Assembly: GCA_047619485.1 (NCBI GenBank)
Contig: JBLHKE010000115.1
Span: 1-14,038, forward strand
Direction: 5' to 3'
Source: JBLHKE01 sp047619485
GTDB taxonomy: Bacteria > Verrucomicrobiota > Verrucomicrobiia > Verrucomicrobiales > DEV007
DNA length: 14,038 nucleotides
Both the position numbers and the translations under genes were made by a program. Position 1 is the stretch's first letter. Each line of letters begins with the position of its first letter. The notes beneath the pieces were generated by a model, which saw nothing but the letters and a program-made list of their open reading frames with translations, had not been told where the DNA came from and made no database searches. This document shows, in pieces, positions 1-7,761 of the stretch.

Positions 1-16
1 GGGAGGGGGGGGGGGG
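1..16. repeat. G homopolymer at the window edge
   Basis: Fifteen of the first 16 bases are G, with a single A at position 4. In the frame of the partial gene this reads as a glycine run. It may be a real glycine-rich linker or a low-quality poly-G contig end. Confidence 0.6.
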
Positions 17-139
17 CAAGATTTTTCGAATCCTGAGCTGTATACCACGAGAGGGCTGACGGATTACTCGAGGGGGCAAAACTTTGATGAGATTCCGGAG
101 CAGTATGCACACCTCCTTTCCGAGGAGGAGAAAGAGTGA
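1..139 (+). CDS. C-terminal end of an unidentified protein (5' partial)
   Basis: A frame open from base 2 ends at a TGA at 137-139 and gives 45 residues. It starts with five glycines encoded by the G run, then reads through NPELYTTRG, DYSRGQNFDEIPEQY and a charged end, AHLLSEEEKE. The mixed polar and aromatic composition looks like real coding sequence, with a glycine-rich linker before a short acidic tail. I recognise no family. The stop is 8 nt from the stop of the convergent cutA gene, which suits a genuine gene end. The first 16 bases may be a sequence artefact, so only the part after base 17 should be trusted. Confidence 0.5.
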   Translation, partial: GGGGGQDFSNPELYTTRGLTDYSRGQNFDEIPEQYAHLLSEEEKE

Positions 140-147
140 ATCATTGA

Positions 148-480
148 TCATGGTTGATCCGAGATTCCTGGCGCTTCAGATTCTACCCATCTCAGGTAGG
201 CAGGAAGCCCGGCCGCAATTTCGACCGCAATGATCTCAGGGACTTCGTAGGGGTGGAGGTCGCAAATCGCTTTCTCTAGCTCGGGGTAGCGGTCGCTGGT
301 GGTTTTGATTAGGGCTTGGACTTCGCTGGCGGTCTCGACCTTTCCTTCCCAGCGGTAGATCGATTCCACGTTTGGGATCAGATTGACGCAGGCGGCTAGT
401 TGCTTTTCGACTAGGGCTGTGCCAATCTGTCGCGCTTTTTCGATGTCTGGGAAGGTCGCTAGGACTAGGATTGCTGGCAT
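148..480 (-). CDS. cutA: CutA family protein (divalent cation tolerance)
   Basis: This is a 110-residue protein of the usual CutA size. The family forms small trimers with a ferredoxin-like fold and is linked by name to divalent metal tolerance; its exact role is unsettled. Hallmarks seen: an N-terminal strand ILVLATFPDIEKA, the block KQLAACVNLIPNVESIYRW with a conserved Cys31, the segment EVQALIKTT, and the signature HPYEVPEIIAV at residues 76-86. The start at 478-480 gives the expected N-terminus right before the first strand. AAGG lies only 3 nt upstream of the start, a weak and very close ribosome site. The gene converges with the partial gene to its left and diverges from the histidine kinase gene to its right. 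There is no sign of damage. The family call is secure; the biological role is not. Confidence 0.94.
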   Translation of the reverse strand: MPAILVLATFPDIEKARQIGTALVEKQLAACVNLIPNVESIYRWEGKVETASEVQALIKTTSDRYPELEKAICDLHPYEVPEIIAVEIAAGLPAYLRWVESEAPGISDQP

Positions 481-484
481 TTTC

Positions 485-537
485 CTTGGGCATTGGGCTT
501 CGATTTTGAAATCGAAGTTACTTGGGCATTGGAGTTA
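485..537. repeat. Tandem duplication carrying a palindrome in the cutA/kinase spacer
   Basis: A 17-bp unit, CTTGGGCATTGGAGTTA, occurs intact at 521-537. A second copy at 485-520 is split by 19 nt at 497-515. The insert contains the perfect inverted repeat TCGATTT-TG-AAATCGA; with its flanks the palindrome runs from 498 to 517, with 9-bp arms and a 2-nt loop. The whole structure fills almost all of the 61-bp spacer between two divergent genes. The right copy supplies the GGAG of the kinase gene, and the left copy touches the AAGG in front of cutA. It could be an operator, a repeat element or a slippage product. Confidence 0.6.
531..534 (+). promoter_or_regulatory. Ribosome binding site that fixes the kinase start
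   Basis: GGAG lies 7 nt before the ATG at 542. It is the best-placed Shine-Dalgarno sequence in the window. It supports 542 over the in-frame start at 383, which lies inside cutA and would add residues that look like antisense of cutA. Confidence 0.6.
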
Positions 538-541
538 CGTT

Positions 542-1702
542 ATGAAATCTGGATTTGTAGATAAGCTGATTGAGAATGTCGACCGGGTTGAGCCGGGCGA
601 TGTGCAGAACTATCTCATCCGGCTCGCCCGGGAAAAAGGTTTCTTTGAGAAGGTGTTCGCGGCGATGCAGGAGGGGGTGGTGGTCGCCGATGTCGAGGGG
701 CGGGTGCGCTACATCAATGAGGGGGCTTGCCGTCTGTTCGGGGTGCGCGATGACGATGTGGCCGGGGCACCGATCACCGACAAGATCCGCGGTCTCGACT
801 GGGAGGGGTTGGTCGGCTCGGGGGACAAGGTGGTCAGCCGTGACATGGAGATTTTTTATCCGCAGAACCGCTACGTGAACTTCTATGTCGCGCCGCTGAC
901 GGAGGATGAGAAGGTGGTCGGGGCTGATGCGCCAGCCTACGTGATGCTGGTGCGCGACATCACCCAGAACCGCAAGGTCACGGAGGAGAAGATCGAGTCC
1001 GAGCGACTGAACGCGCTGACGATGTTGGCGGCTGGGGTCGCGCATGAGATCGGAAATCCCCTCAACTCGCTGGGCATCCACTTGCAGTTGTTAGAGAAAA
1101 AACTCCGCAAGCACGTGCCTGAGCTGTATGAGGAGGAGTTGAAGGAGCTCATCGATATTTCAGCGGGCGAGGTGAAGCGTCTGGATAACATCGTCGACCA
1201 GTTCCTCAGCGCGATCCGGCCGAGTTTGCCGAAACTGGATCCCCGCGACGTGAACTCGCTGATCACGGAGTCGATGCGTTTCCTACAGCCGGAGTTGGAG
1301 GATCTGGGGGTCGCGGTGACGCTCGAGTTGCACTCCAACCTGCCGACCTTGCAACTGGATGGCGACCAGATGAAGCAGGCGTTCTACAACCTGGTAAAAA
1401 ATGCCATCCAGGCGATGGGCAACGGTGGCAAGTTGGAGATCCGCTCGGACCTGACGGACGAACATGTCGTGGTGCGCGTGGCGGACAACGGGCGGGGGAT
1501 TTCACCCAGCGGGATGGGTAGCCTGTTCGAGCCCTACGTGACGTCGAAGGCTTCCGGCAGTGGTTTGGGGCTGTTGATCGTGAGGCGGATCGTGCGCGAA
1601 CATGGGGGCGAGATCGAGTTCGAGAGTGAGGAGGGGCAGGGGACGGCGGTGACGGTTTACCTGCCGCGTGTGCAGCGCGGGATGAGGTTGTTGGAAGGGT
1701 GA
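542..1702 (+). CDS. Soluble PAS-domain sensor histidine kinase (NtrB/AtoS-like)
   Basis: A 386-residue two-component kinase that should autophosphorylate and pass phosphate to the regulator encoded just downstream. An N-terminal helical part of about 34 residues leads into a PAS domain at roughly 35-140 (EGVVVADVEGRVRYINEGAC to VMLVRDIT). A HisKA domain follows with the H-box AAGVAHEIGNPLNSL and phospho-accepting His168. The ATPase domain shows the N-box YNLVKNAIQAM (Asn287), VADNGRGI (Asp315), the F-box LFEPYVTSKASG and the G2 box GSGLGLLI. I see no membrane segment, so it should sense something in the cytoplasm. The H-box and overall plan are those of kinases that partner sigma-54 activators. 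The signal is unknown. Translation starts at 542 because of the GGAG at 531-534 and because the protein then begins normally. Confidence 0.93.
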   Translation: MKSGFVDKLIENVDRVEPGDVQNYLIRLAREKGFFEKVFAAMQEGVVVADVEGRVRYINEGACRLFGVRDDDVAGAPITDKIRGLDWEGLVGSGDKVVSRDMEIFYPQNRYVNFYVAPLTEDEKVVGADAPAYVMLVRDITQNRKVTEEKIESERLNALTMLAAGVAHEIGNPLNSLGIHLQLLEKKLRKHVPELYEEELKELIDISAGEVKRLDNIVDQFLSAIRPSLPKLDPRDVNSLITESMRFLQPELEDLGVAVTLELHSNLPTLQLDGDQMKQAFYNLVKNAIQAMGNGGKLEIRSDLTDEHVVVRVADNGRGISPSGMGSLFEPYVTSKASGSGLGLLIVRRIVREHGGEIEFESEEGQGTAVTVYLPRVQRGMRLLEG

Positions 1703-1705
1703 TGA

Positions 1706-1726
1706 AACTTTCAACTTTCAACCTTC
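1706..1726 (+). repeat. First heptamer tandem repeat (AACTTTC type), 3 units
   Basis: Two exact copies of AACTTTC (1706-1712, 1713-1719) are followed by AACCTTC with one change (1720-1726). The array begins 4 nt after the histidine kinase stop codon and is followed by GGG. It has the same 7-nt period as the longer array 20 nt downstream but an unrelated unit. Confidence 0.65.
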
Positions 1727-1746
1727 GGGTGCTTATGGTTTCCGAT

Positions 1747-1795
1747 GCTAAGAGCTAAGAGCTAAGAGCTAAGAGCTAAATGCTAAATGCTAATT
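1747..1795 (+). repeat. Second heptamer tandem repeat (GCTAAGA type), 7 units
   Basis: Seven head-to-tail 7-bp units run right up to the regulator gene: four GCTAAGA (1747-1774), two GCTAAAT (1775-1788) and one GCTAATT (1789-1795), then five A. Each unit contains TAA, and because 7 is not a multiple of 3 the array puts stop codons in all three frames. The regulator ATG follows at 1800 with no Shine-Dalgarno sequence. The array resembles in form the short heptamer repeats (STRR) known from cyanobacteria. Copy number could vary by slippage and change expression of the regulator; that is inference. Confidence 0.8.
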
Positions 1796-1799
1796 AAAA

Positions 1800-3188
<1,389 letters not shown>

Positions 3189-3210
3189 ACTAGGCACCCG
3201 TTGGCGGTGT

Positions 3211-3242
3211 CGGATTTTTTGTAATCCGCGATCGTCGCGATC
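3211..3242. other. Two adjacent small hairpins after the regulator gene
   Basis: CGGATT-TTTTGT-AATCCG (3211-3228) is a perfect 6-bp stem, followed at once by GATCG-TCG-CGATC (3230-3242). Neither is followed by a T run on the + strand, so this is not a standard intrinsic terminator. They may mark the end of the two-component operon or be part of the leader of the next gene. Confidence 0.3.
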
Positions 3243-3283
3243 CTCACGAGAACCATAAGCTAAGGCAAACCACACATTTCGAC

Positions 3284-5164
3284 ATGTCGATCCGCAATTT
3301 TTTCTCAACCGCTGGAGGCGAGCTAAGCCCCGCAGTCATCATTCGCCGAGTCATGTTCTTGATTCTGCTGTTGGCGCTCGGTTTTTTCTATATGGCCATT
3401 GATTTTCGTGGCTTGACGCACCCGAAGGGGATCGATCAGGCGCAGATCGCGCGTGAGATCGCTCGAGGAAATGGGTTTACGACCCAGATGGTGCGTCCAC
3501 TGGCTCTTGATCAGATGCGTAATCACGCCCGCAAGGGAGACACTGAGGAGGAGCAGCAGGGTGTCTCGCTGACGCAGTTTCACGACACCTACCACGCCCC
3601 GCTCAACCCGATGCTGAACTCGGTGGTGCTCGGATTCTTCAAAGATAAATGGGAGTGGAAGGGGGATTCCGTGATCTATTTTCCAGACCGGGTGATCGCA
3701 GTGGTCTCGGTGATCCTTTTCCTGTGGGCGATCGGCATTAACTACCTGCTGATCTCGCGGATCTTCGATACCAAGATCGGCGGGGTGACCGCCGTGCTGC
3801 TGTTACTATGTGACCTGCTGTGGGAGTTTTCCCAATCAGGCCTGCCGCAGATGCTGATGTTCTTCCTGTTCTCGTTTGCGATGTACTTTCTCTACAAGGC
3901 GATCGAGAACTACCAGCTGAAACGTTCTCCGATCTTGTGGCTGTGCCTGGCTGGTGGTTTCTTCGGCCTGTTGGCGATGGCACACTGGATCGCCATCTGG
4001 CCGTTCCTCGGCCTGCTCTTATTTACCTCGCTCTATTTCAAGCCACGTGGCGTCCAGGCGGTGAGCATGGCTGGTGTCTTCCTCGTCTTCCTGCTGATCT
4101 GGGGGATCCGGAACAACAATGTTTGTGGCCAGCCGCTTGGTTCTGGTTATTTCTCGATCCTCGGTGGCCTGACGAACAGCGAGGCGTCGATCATGCGCAA
4201 CTTTGATCAAAATCAGAACCCGTTGAACGCCACGGGGATGCCGACCCGCCTGGTCCTCACCTCGCTAGCGCAGGTCAATAGCCTCTACGTCTACCTTGGC
4301 TCGATCCTGGCAGCACCACTGTTTTTCCTGAGTTTGCTACACCCGTTCAAGCGATCAGAGATATCCAATTTTCGATGGTGTATTCTGCTGATGTGGGTGT
4401 TTGCGGTGTTCGGAATGTCGATCTTCGGACTATCGGAGGGGGCGACGGATCCGAACCAGTTGCACCTGTTATTCATCCCGCTGATGACCGCCTACGGGCT
4501 GGCTTTCCTGTCGGTGCTGTGGAGTCGTCTCGGCATTACTTCGCACCTGTGGATGATCCTCAACGGCCACCTGATCATCGTCGTCTTCATCAGTGCGTTG
4601 CCGCTCCTGCTGACTTTCTTCCCCGCGATCAAGCGCGGGCTCTGGACGAAGGATAGGAAGGCGCCGCCGTACACCTTGAGGCTGTTGCAAACGGAGGGGA
4701 TCTTCAAGAAGAAGGATGTGATCGCCAGTGACGTACCGTGGAGTGTGGCTTGGTATGGCGATCGCCACGCCGTCTGGTTGCCCGGTTCGCTCTCGCAATT
4801 CAAGGAGCTGAAGAAATTCGCCTCGGATCGTGATAGCCCGATCAAGGGGATCCTGTTCACGCAGGAATCTGTTAACAAACCGATGATCAGTGGAGTGATT
4901 GGGCTACGTGGGGAGTATCGCGATTACTACAAGCCAATCATGTATTCTGCCTTGCAAAATTCGAAAGATTGGGCTTGGAGGAAAGGGGAAGATCCATGGC
5001 TAAACAACATTGGCTCTAGTTATCTCCAGAAGTTCGATCTGGAATATCGTGTTCCCTCCATATTTGTTAGAGGTGGCGGTATCCACTTCTTCATTGATCA
5101 GGAGGCCGCGATGCAGGAGATCGAGAGATTCAAGGAAATGCAGGAGAAGGCCACGGGGAGTTAG
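3284..5164 (+). CDS. Polytopic GT-C type glycosyltransferase (ArnT/PMT-like)
   Basis: A 626-residue integral membrane protein. One membrane helix at about 20-40 is followed by a long loop (41-135) and then about ten more helices up to residue 446; the last 180 residues are soluble. The loop has the GT-C layout: Asp51 in PKGIDQAQIAREIARGNGF, then HDTYHAPLNPMLNSVVLG, which matches the D...A..l..G..F and yPPLnPlll pattern of lipid-sugar-using transferases such as ArnT and PMT_2 proteins. The C-terminal part has DVPWSVAWYGDRHAVWLP, which I associate from memory with related verrucomicrobial proteins. It probably transfers a sugar from a polyprenyl-phosphate donor to an acceptor outside the cytoplasmic membrane; donor and acceptor are unknown. 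No ribosome site is seen (AAGG is about 17 nt away). The 3' end is clearly richer in A+T than the flanking genes. It could be co-transcribed with the regulator, but the gap of 95 nt contains hairpins. Confidence 0.72.
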   Translation: MSIRNFFSTAGGELSPAVIIRRVMFLILLLALGFFYMAIDFRGLTHPKGIDQAQIAREIARGNGFTTQMVRPLALDQMRNHARKGDTEEEQQGVSLTQFHDTYHAPLNPMLNSVVLGFFKDKWEWKGDSVIYFPDRVIAVVSVILFLWAIGINYLLISRIFDTKIGGVTAVLLLLCDLLWEFSQSGLPQMLMFFLFSFAMYFLYKAIENYQLKRSPILWLCLAGGFFGLLAMAHWIAIWPFLGLLLFTSLYFKPRGVQAVSMAGVFLVFLLIWGIRNNNVCGQPLGSGYFSILGGLTNSEASIMRNFDQNQNPLNATGMPTRLVLTSLAQVNSLYVYLGSILAAPLFFLSLLHPFKRSEISNFRWCILLMWVFAVFGMSIFGLSEGATDPNQLHLLFIPLMTAYGLAFLSVLWSRLGITSHLWMILNGHLIIVVFISALPLLLTFFPAIKRGLWTKDRKAPPYTLRLLQTEGIFKKKDVIASDVPWSVAWYGDRHAVWLPGSLSQFKELKKFASDRDSPIKGILFTQESVNKPMISGVIGLRGEYRDYYKPIMYSALQNSKDWAWRKGEDPWLNNIGSSYLQKFDLEYRVPSIFVRGGGIHFFIDQEAAMQEIERFKEMQEKATGS

Positions 5165-5175
5165 CTGGCTGATTC

Positions 5176-5200
5176 CCAGAGACTGGTTCGTTTTTTCTTT
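5176..5200 (+). terminator. Weak candidate intrinsic terminator after the glycosyltransferase gene
   Basis: CCAG-AGA-CTGG (5176-5186) is followed by TTCG and then a T-rich run, TTTTTTCTTT (5191-5200). The stem has only 4 bp, so termination would be weak at best. Its place, 12 nt after the stop codon, is right for a terminator. Confidence 0.25.
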
Positions 5201-5269
5201 TCCCGGGATTCGACCGCGCTAATATGTAGTCCACCGGTCGTATTGCCGGGCGACGCCACCTGACCGATC

Positions 5270-5626
5270 ATGCCGAAAAAGAAATCAAGTAAAGCCGATC
5301 CGCCGTCTGATGACCCCGCGATGTTCGAACGCGCTCTTACCGAGTTGCAAGAGATCGTCAGCGAGATGGAGGGTGCCCGTCTGCCATTAGAGGATTTGTT
5401 GAAGAAATACGAGCGCGGCACCGGACTGTTAAACGTCTGTCAGGCGCAGATCAGCAAGGCGCGCGAGCGCATCGAGCAGATTGCAGCGGAGGCGGAAAAT
5501 GGCAATGTGGTGCTCGAACCATTTGACCCAGAATCAGGAGGGGCTACGAAGACCGCTGGCAGTGCCACTCAATCTCCCCAAGACCAAGAAAAATCGACTC
5601 TAGATGACGACATCAAACTCTTCTGA
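5270..5626 (+). CDS. xseB: Exodeoxyribonuclease VII small subunit
   Basis: A 118-residue protein with the XseB helical hairpin at about 17-70: MFERALTELQEIVSEMEGAR, then LPLEDLLKKYERGTGLLNVC and a second helix, AQISKARERIEQIAAEA. XseB forms a complex with the large subunit XseA, which degrades single-stranded DNA from both ends; xseA is not in this window. The tail (71-118) is a polar, poorly conserved linker ending in DDDIKLF. The protein is longer than the E. coli one (about 80 residues) because of its lysine-rich start and this tail. No Shine-Dalgarno sequence precedes the ATG. The 3' end overlaps dxs by 23 nt in another frame, which implies co-transcription and probably translational coupling. 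An xseB-dxs neighbourhood is known in many bacteria, often with ispA between them; here ispA is missing. Confidence 0.9.
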   Translation: MPKKKSSKADPPSDDPAMFERALTELQEIVSEMEGARLPLEDLLKKYERGTGLLNVCQAQISKARERIEQIAAEAENGNVVLEPFDPESGGATKTAGSATQSPQDQEKSTLDDDIKLF

Positions 5627-7553
5627 TACCCCTTCCGAACCCCTTCCGCCGATCAACGGCCCACAGGACGTGAAAGATCTGCCGCTGGAGCGGCTCGATG
5701 ATCTTGCCGCCGCCGTGCGTGAACGCCTCATTACCAGCCTAGCACGGACTGGTGGTCACCTCGGGCCGAACCTCGGAGTCACGGAACTCTCGATCGCGAT
5801 GCACCGCGTGTTCAACACGCCTAAGGACAAATTTTTCTTTGATGTCAGCCACCAGGGATACGTGCACAAGATGCTCACCGGGCGCTGGAATACGATCGAT
5901 ACGATCCGTACCTACAAGGGGCTCAACGGATTTTTGCTGCGCACTGAGAGCGAGCACGACTGCTATGGTGCCGGCCACGCTGGAACCGCCCTTTCGGCGG
6001 CGCTGGGGACGGCGGTGGCGCGTGACCTCGCGGGTGAGGACTCTCACGTCGTGGCAGTCGCCGGCGATGCCGCATTTACCTGTGGTGCGACTTTCGAGGC
6101 GCTCAACAACATCTCGGCGGCGACCAAGAAGTTCATCGTCGTGCTCAACGACAACGAGTGGTCGATCGCGAAAAATGTCGGGGCTCTCTCGAAATACTTC
6201 AACAAGATCACCACGAGCAAGACCTACTCGGATCTCCACGACAAGGCGGCAAACTTTGTCGAGAAACTGATGGGCAAGGGGATGCGCGAGCTGGCTGCGA
6301 AGTTCGAGGAGGGCGCGAAGAACATGATCGTGCCGAGTGTGATGTTCGAGGAGTTCGGGCTGCGCTACTTCGGGCCGATCGACGGTCACGACATCCCGTT
6401 GCTGGTGAAGACCTTTGAGTTTTTGAAAGAGCAGGACGCGCCAGTGCTGTTGCACATCGTCACCGAGAAAGGGCGCGGTTACGAACCCGCACTCGCCAAG
6501 CCGGATAAGTTCCACGGGCTCGGCCAGTATTCGGTCGAGACTGGCGAGACCGCTCCGGCGAAATTGCCCACCTACTCAGAGCTTTTCGGCACACGTCTGG
6601 CGGAGTTTGCCAAGGAGGACAAGAAGATTACTGCGATCACCGCCGCCATGCCTGGTGGATCAGGCCTCGGGAAGTTCCAGGCGGTGGAGGAGGTTGCGGA
6701 GCGCTACTTTGACGTCGGGATCGCGGAGGAGCACGCCGCTTTGTTCGCCTGCGGTCAGGCGGTCGGTGGATTCAAGCCGTTTCTGGCGATCTACTCGACC
6801 TTCATGCAGCGCGCCTACGACATGCTGATCCACGACGTCGGGATCCAGAACTTGCCAGTGCGTATCTGCATGGATCGCGCCGGATTGTCAGGTGATGATG
6901 GGCCGACCCACCACGGCCTGTTCGACATCGGTTACCTGCGCCACGTTCCGAATTGGATTTTCATGCAGGCGAAGGACGAGGAGGAGTTCATCGACATGCT
7001 CTGGACGATGGCCAACTATAGTGATGGCCCGACCGCGATCCGCTACCCGCGCGGTGCGGGAACCGGCGCGACCCCGAAGGCCAAACCTGAAATTTTGGAG
7101 ATCGGTGTGGCGGAGGTTGTCCAAGAGGGCAGCGATGTCACGCTCATCGGACTCGGCAACATGTTCGAGGTGGCTGTGGAGACCAAAGTGAAGCTCGAGG
7201 AGCTTGGCTACTCGGTCGGCCTGATCAACCCGAGGTTCATCAAGCCGCTCGACGCCCATGCGCTCGGTGTGGCGGCGAAGCAATCGAAAGTGCTGTGCAC
7301 CTTCGAGGACCACGTCGCGATGAATGGATTCGGCTGTGCGGTTATCGAACTCCTGCACGACGCGGGCATTCATACCCCAGTCTCCCGTATCGCCTGGCCG
7401 GATGAGTTCATCGAGCACGGCAATATCCCGGCTCTGCGCAAGCAGCACGGGATGACGTCTGACGCTGCGGTGGAGAAGATCCTCAACGCACTCGGCGAAC
7501 CGTTGCCGATGATCGCAGACGCGACCAAAGGCTCGGAGGCTCCGGTGAGCTAG
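5604..7553 (+). CDS. dxs: 1-deoxy-D-xylulose-5-phosphate synthase
   Basis: A 649-residue enzyme that condenses pyruvate and glyceraldehyde 3-phosphate with thiamine diphosphate, the first step of the MEP isoprenoid pathway and a source of precursors for thiamine and pyridoxal. Seen: His52 in GGHLGPNLG; DVSHQGYVHKMLTGR (80-94); the ThDP/Mg site GDAAFTCGATFEALN (154-168) with LNDNEWSIAKNVG; FEEFGLRYFGPIDGHD; catalytic Glu375 in DVGIAEEH; Arg403 in QRAYD, Arg425 in DRAG, Asp432 and His436 in DDGPTHHG, and Arg480 before YPRG for substrate phosphate binding. The transketolase C-terminal domain fills 495-630. Several usually invariant positions differ: DVGHQAY reads DVSHQGY, GTGHSST reads GAGHAGT and GDGAxT reads GDAAFT. 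All catalytic residues remain, so it should be active. The ATG lies inside xseB and has no ribosome site; later starts would remove conserved residues. Confidence 0.97.
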   Translation: MTTSNSSDTPSEPLPPINGPQDVKDLPLERLDDLAAAVRERLITSLARTGGHLGPNLGVTELSIAMHRVFNTPKDKFFFDVSHQGYVHKMLTGRWNTIDTIRTYKGLNGFLLRTESEHDCYGAGHAGTALSAALGTAVARDLAGEDSHVVAVAGDAAFTCGATFEALNNISAATKKFIVVLNDNEWSIAKNVGALSKYFNKITTSKTYSDLHDKAANFVEKLMGKGMRELAAKFEEGAKNMIVPSVMFEEFGLRYFGPIDGHDIPLLVKTFEFLKEQDAPVLLHIVTEKGRGYEPALAKPDKFHGLGQYSVETGETAPAKLPTYSELFGTRLAEFAKEDKKITAITAAMPGGSGLGKFQAVEEVAERYFDVGIAEEHAALFACGQAVGGFKPFLAIYSTFMQRAYDMLIHDVGIQNLPVRICMDRAGLSGDDGPTHHGLFDIGYLRHVPNWIFMQAKDEEEFIDMLWTMANYSDGPTAIRYPRGAGTGATPKAKPEILEIGVAEVVQEGSDVTLIGLGNMFEVAVETKVKLEELGYSVGLINPRFIKPLDAHALGVAAKQSKVLCTFEDHVAMNGFGCAVIELLHDAGIHTPVSRIAWPDEFIEHGNIPALRKQHGMTSDAAVEKILNALGEPLPMIADATKGSEAPVS

Positions 7554-7596
7554 CCAGTCGCTACCGGATCCCCGAGGCACGGTAGTGCTGCCTGAC

Positions 7597-7627
7597 CTTA
7601 GGGCTTGTCAGTAAATAACTCCTACAA
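7597..7627. repeat. Left target duplication (CTTAG) and terminal inverted repeat
   Basis: CTTAG at 7597-7601 is followed by the left inverted repeat (7602-7627), beginning GGCTTGTCAGTAAATAACTC. The repeat ends in CTACAA, paired with ATACAA in the right copy. Confidence 0.72.
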
Positions 7628-7756
7628 TCTGCTGGTTATTTTGGCCATCACCCGCGTTAGCTTCCAACTCAAATAGCCCGCTATAATCGCTGAAATCTGC
7701 CTTGGTGCTGGCTAAAATTCCTGCGCATCTTTGTATGACTTATTTCCTGACAACCT
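7602..7756. mobile_element. 155-bp MITE-like element inserted in the LamG remnant
   Basis: The ends are imperfect terminal inverted repeats of 26 bp (7602-7627 and 7731-7756) that agree at 21 of 26 positions and share the core TTGTCAG-N-AAATAA. CTTAG flanks the element on both sides (7597-7601 and 7757-7761), as expected of a target-site duplication. Removing the element plus one CTTAG restores the LamG reading frame to a natural stop, which is strong internal evidence of insertion. The inside is fairly A+T-rich and has no gene. A 33-residue open stretch on the minus strand ends in the left repeat (TGA at 7608-7610) and has no evident start. It is too small for a transposase and would need one supplied elsewhere. 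The parent IS family cannot be named from here; the TTAG within the duplication fits a YTAR-type target. Confidence 0.78.
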
Positions 7757-7761
7757 CTTAG
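7731..7761. repeat. Right terminal inverted repeat and target duplication (CTTAG)
   Basis: Read on the minus strand inward from 7756, the right repeat begins AGGTTGTCAGGAAATAAGTC and differs from the left one at 5 of 26 positions. CTTAG at 7757-7761 is the second copy of the duplicated target. The end of the disrupted LamG frame is translated from this repeat, giving foreign residues after EAK. Confidence 0.72.

Noticed and set aside
383..541. N-terminal extension of the histidine kinase starting inside cutA
   Set aside because: The extra residues are antisense to cutA. The ATG at 542 has a GGAG 7 nt upstream and gives a normal kinase.
1706..1795. CRISPR-like array
   Set aside because: The units are 7 bp and directly adjacent, with no spacers.
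5211..5240. CGACCG/CGGTCG inverted repeat around TAATAT as an xseB promoter or operator
   Set aside because: No -35-like hexamer stands at the right distance and the loop is 18 nt. It is too weak to list as a feature.
5739..6515. 258-residue minus-strand open reading frame opposite dxs
   Set aside because: It is an antisense shadow of a fully conserved gene, with His/Arg/Val-rich composition and no recognisable motif.
7561..7611. Small inverted repeats after dxs (CTACCG/CGGTAG, CTGAC/GTCAG) as a terminator
   Set aside because: No T run follows either of them, and this DNA is explained as the original LamG 3' end plus the left end of the inserted element.
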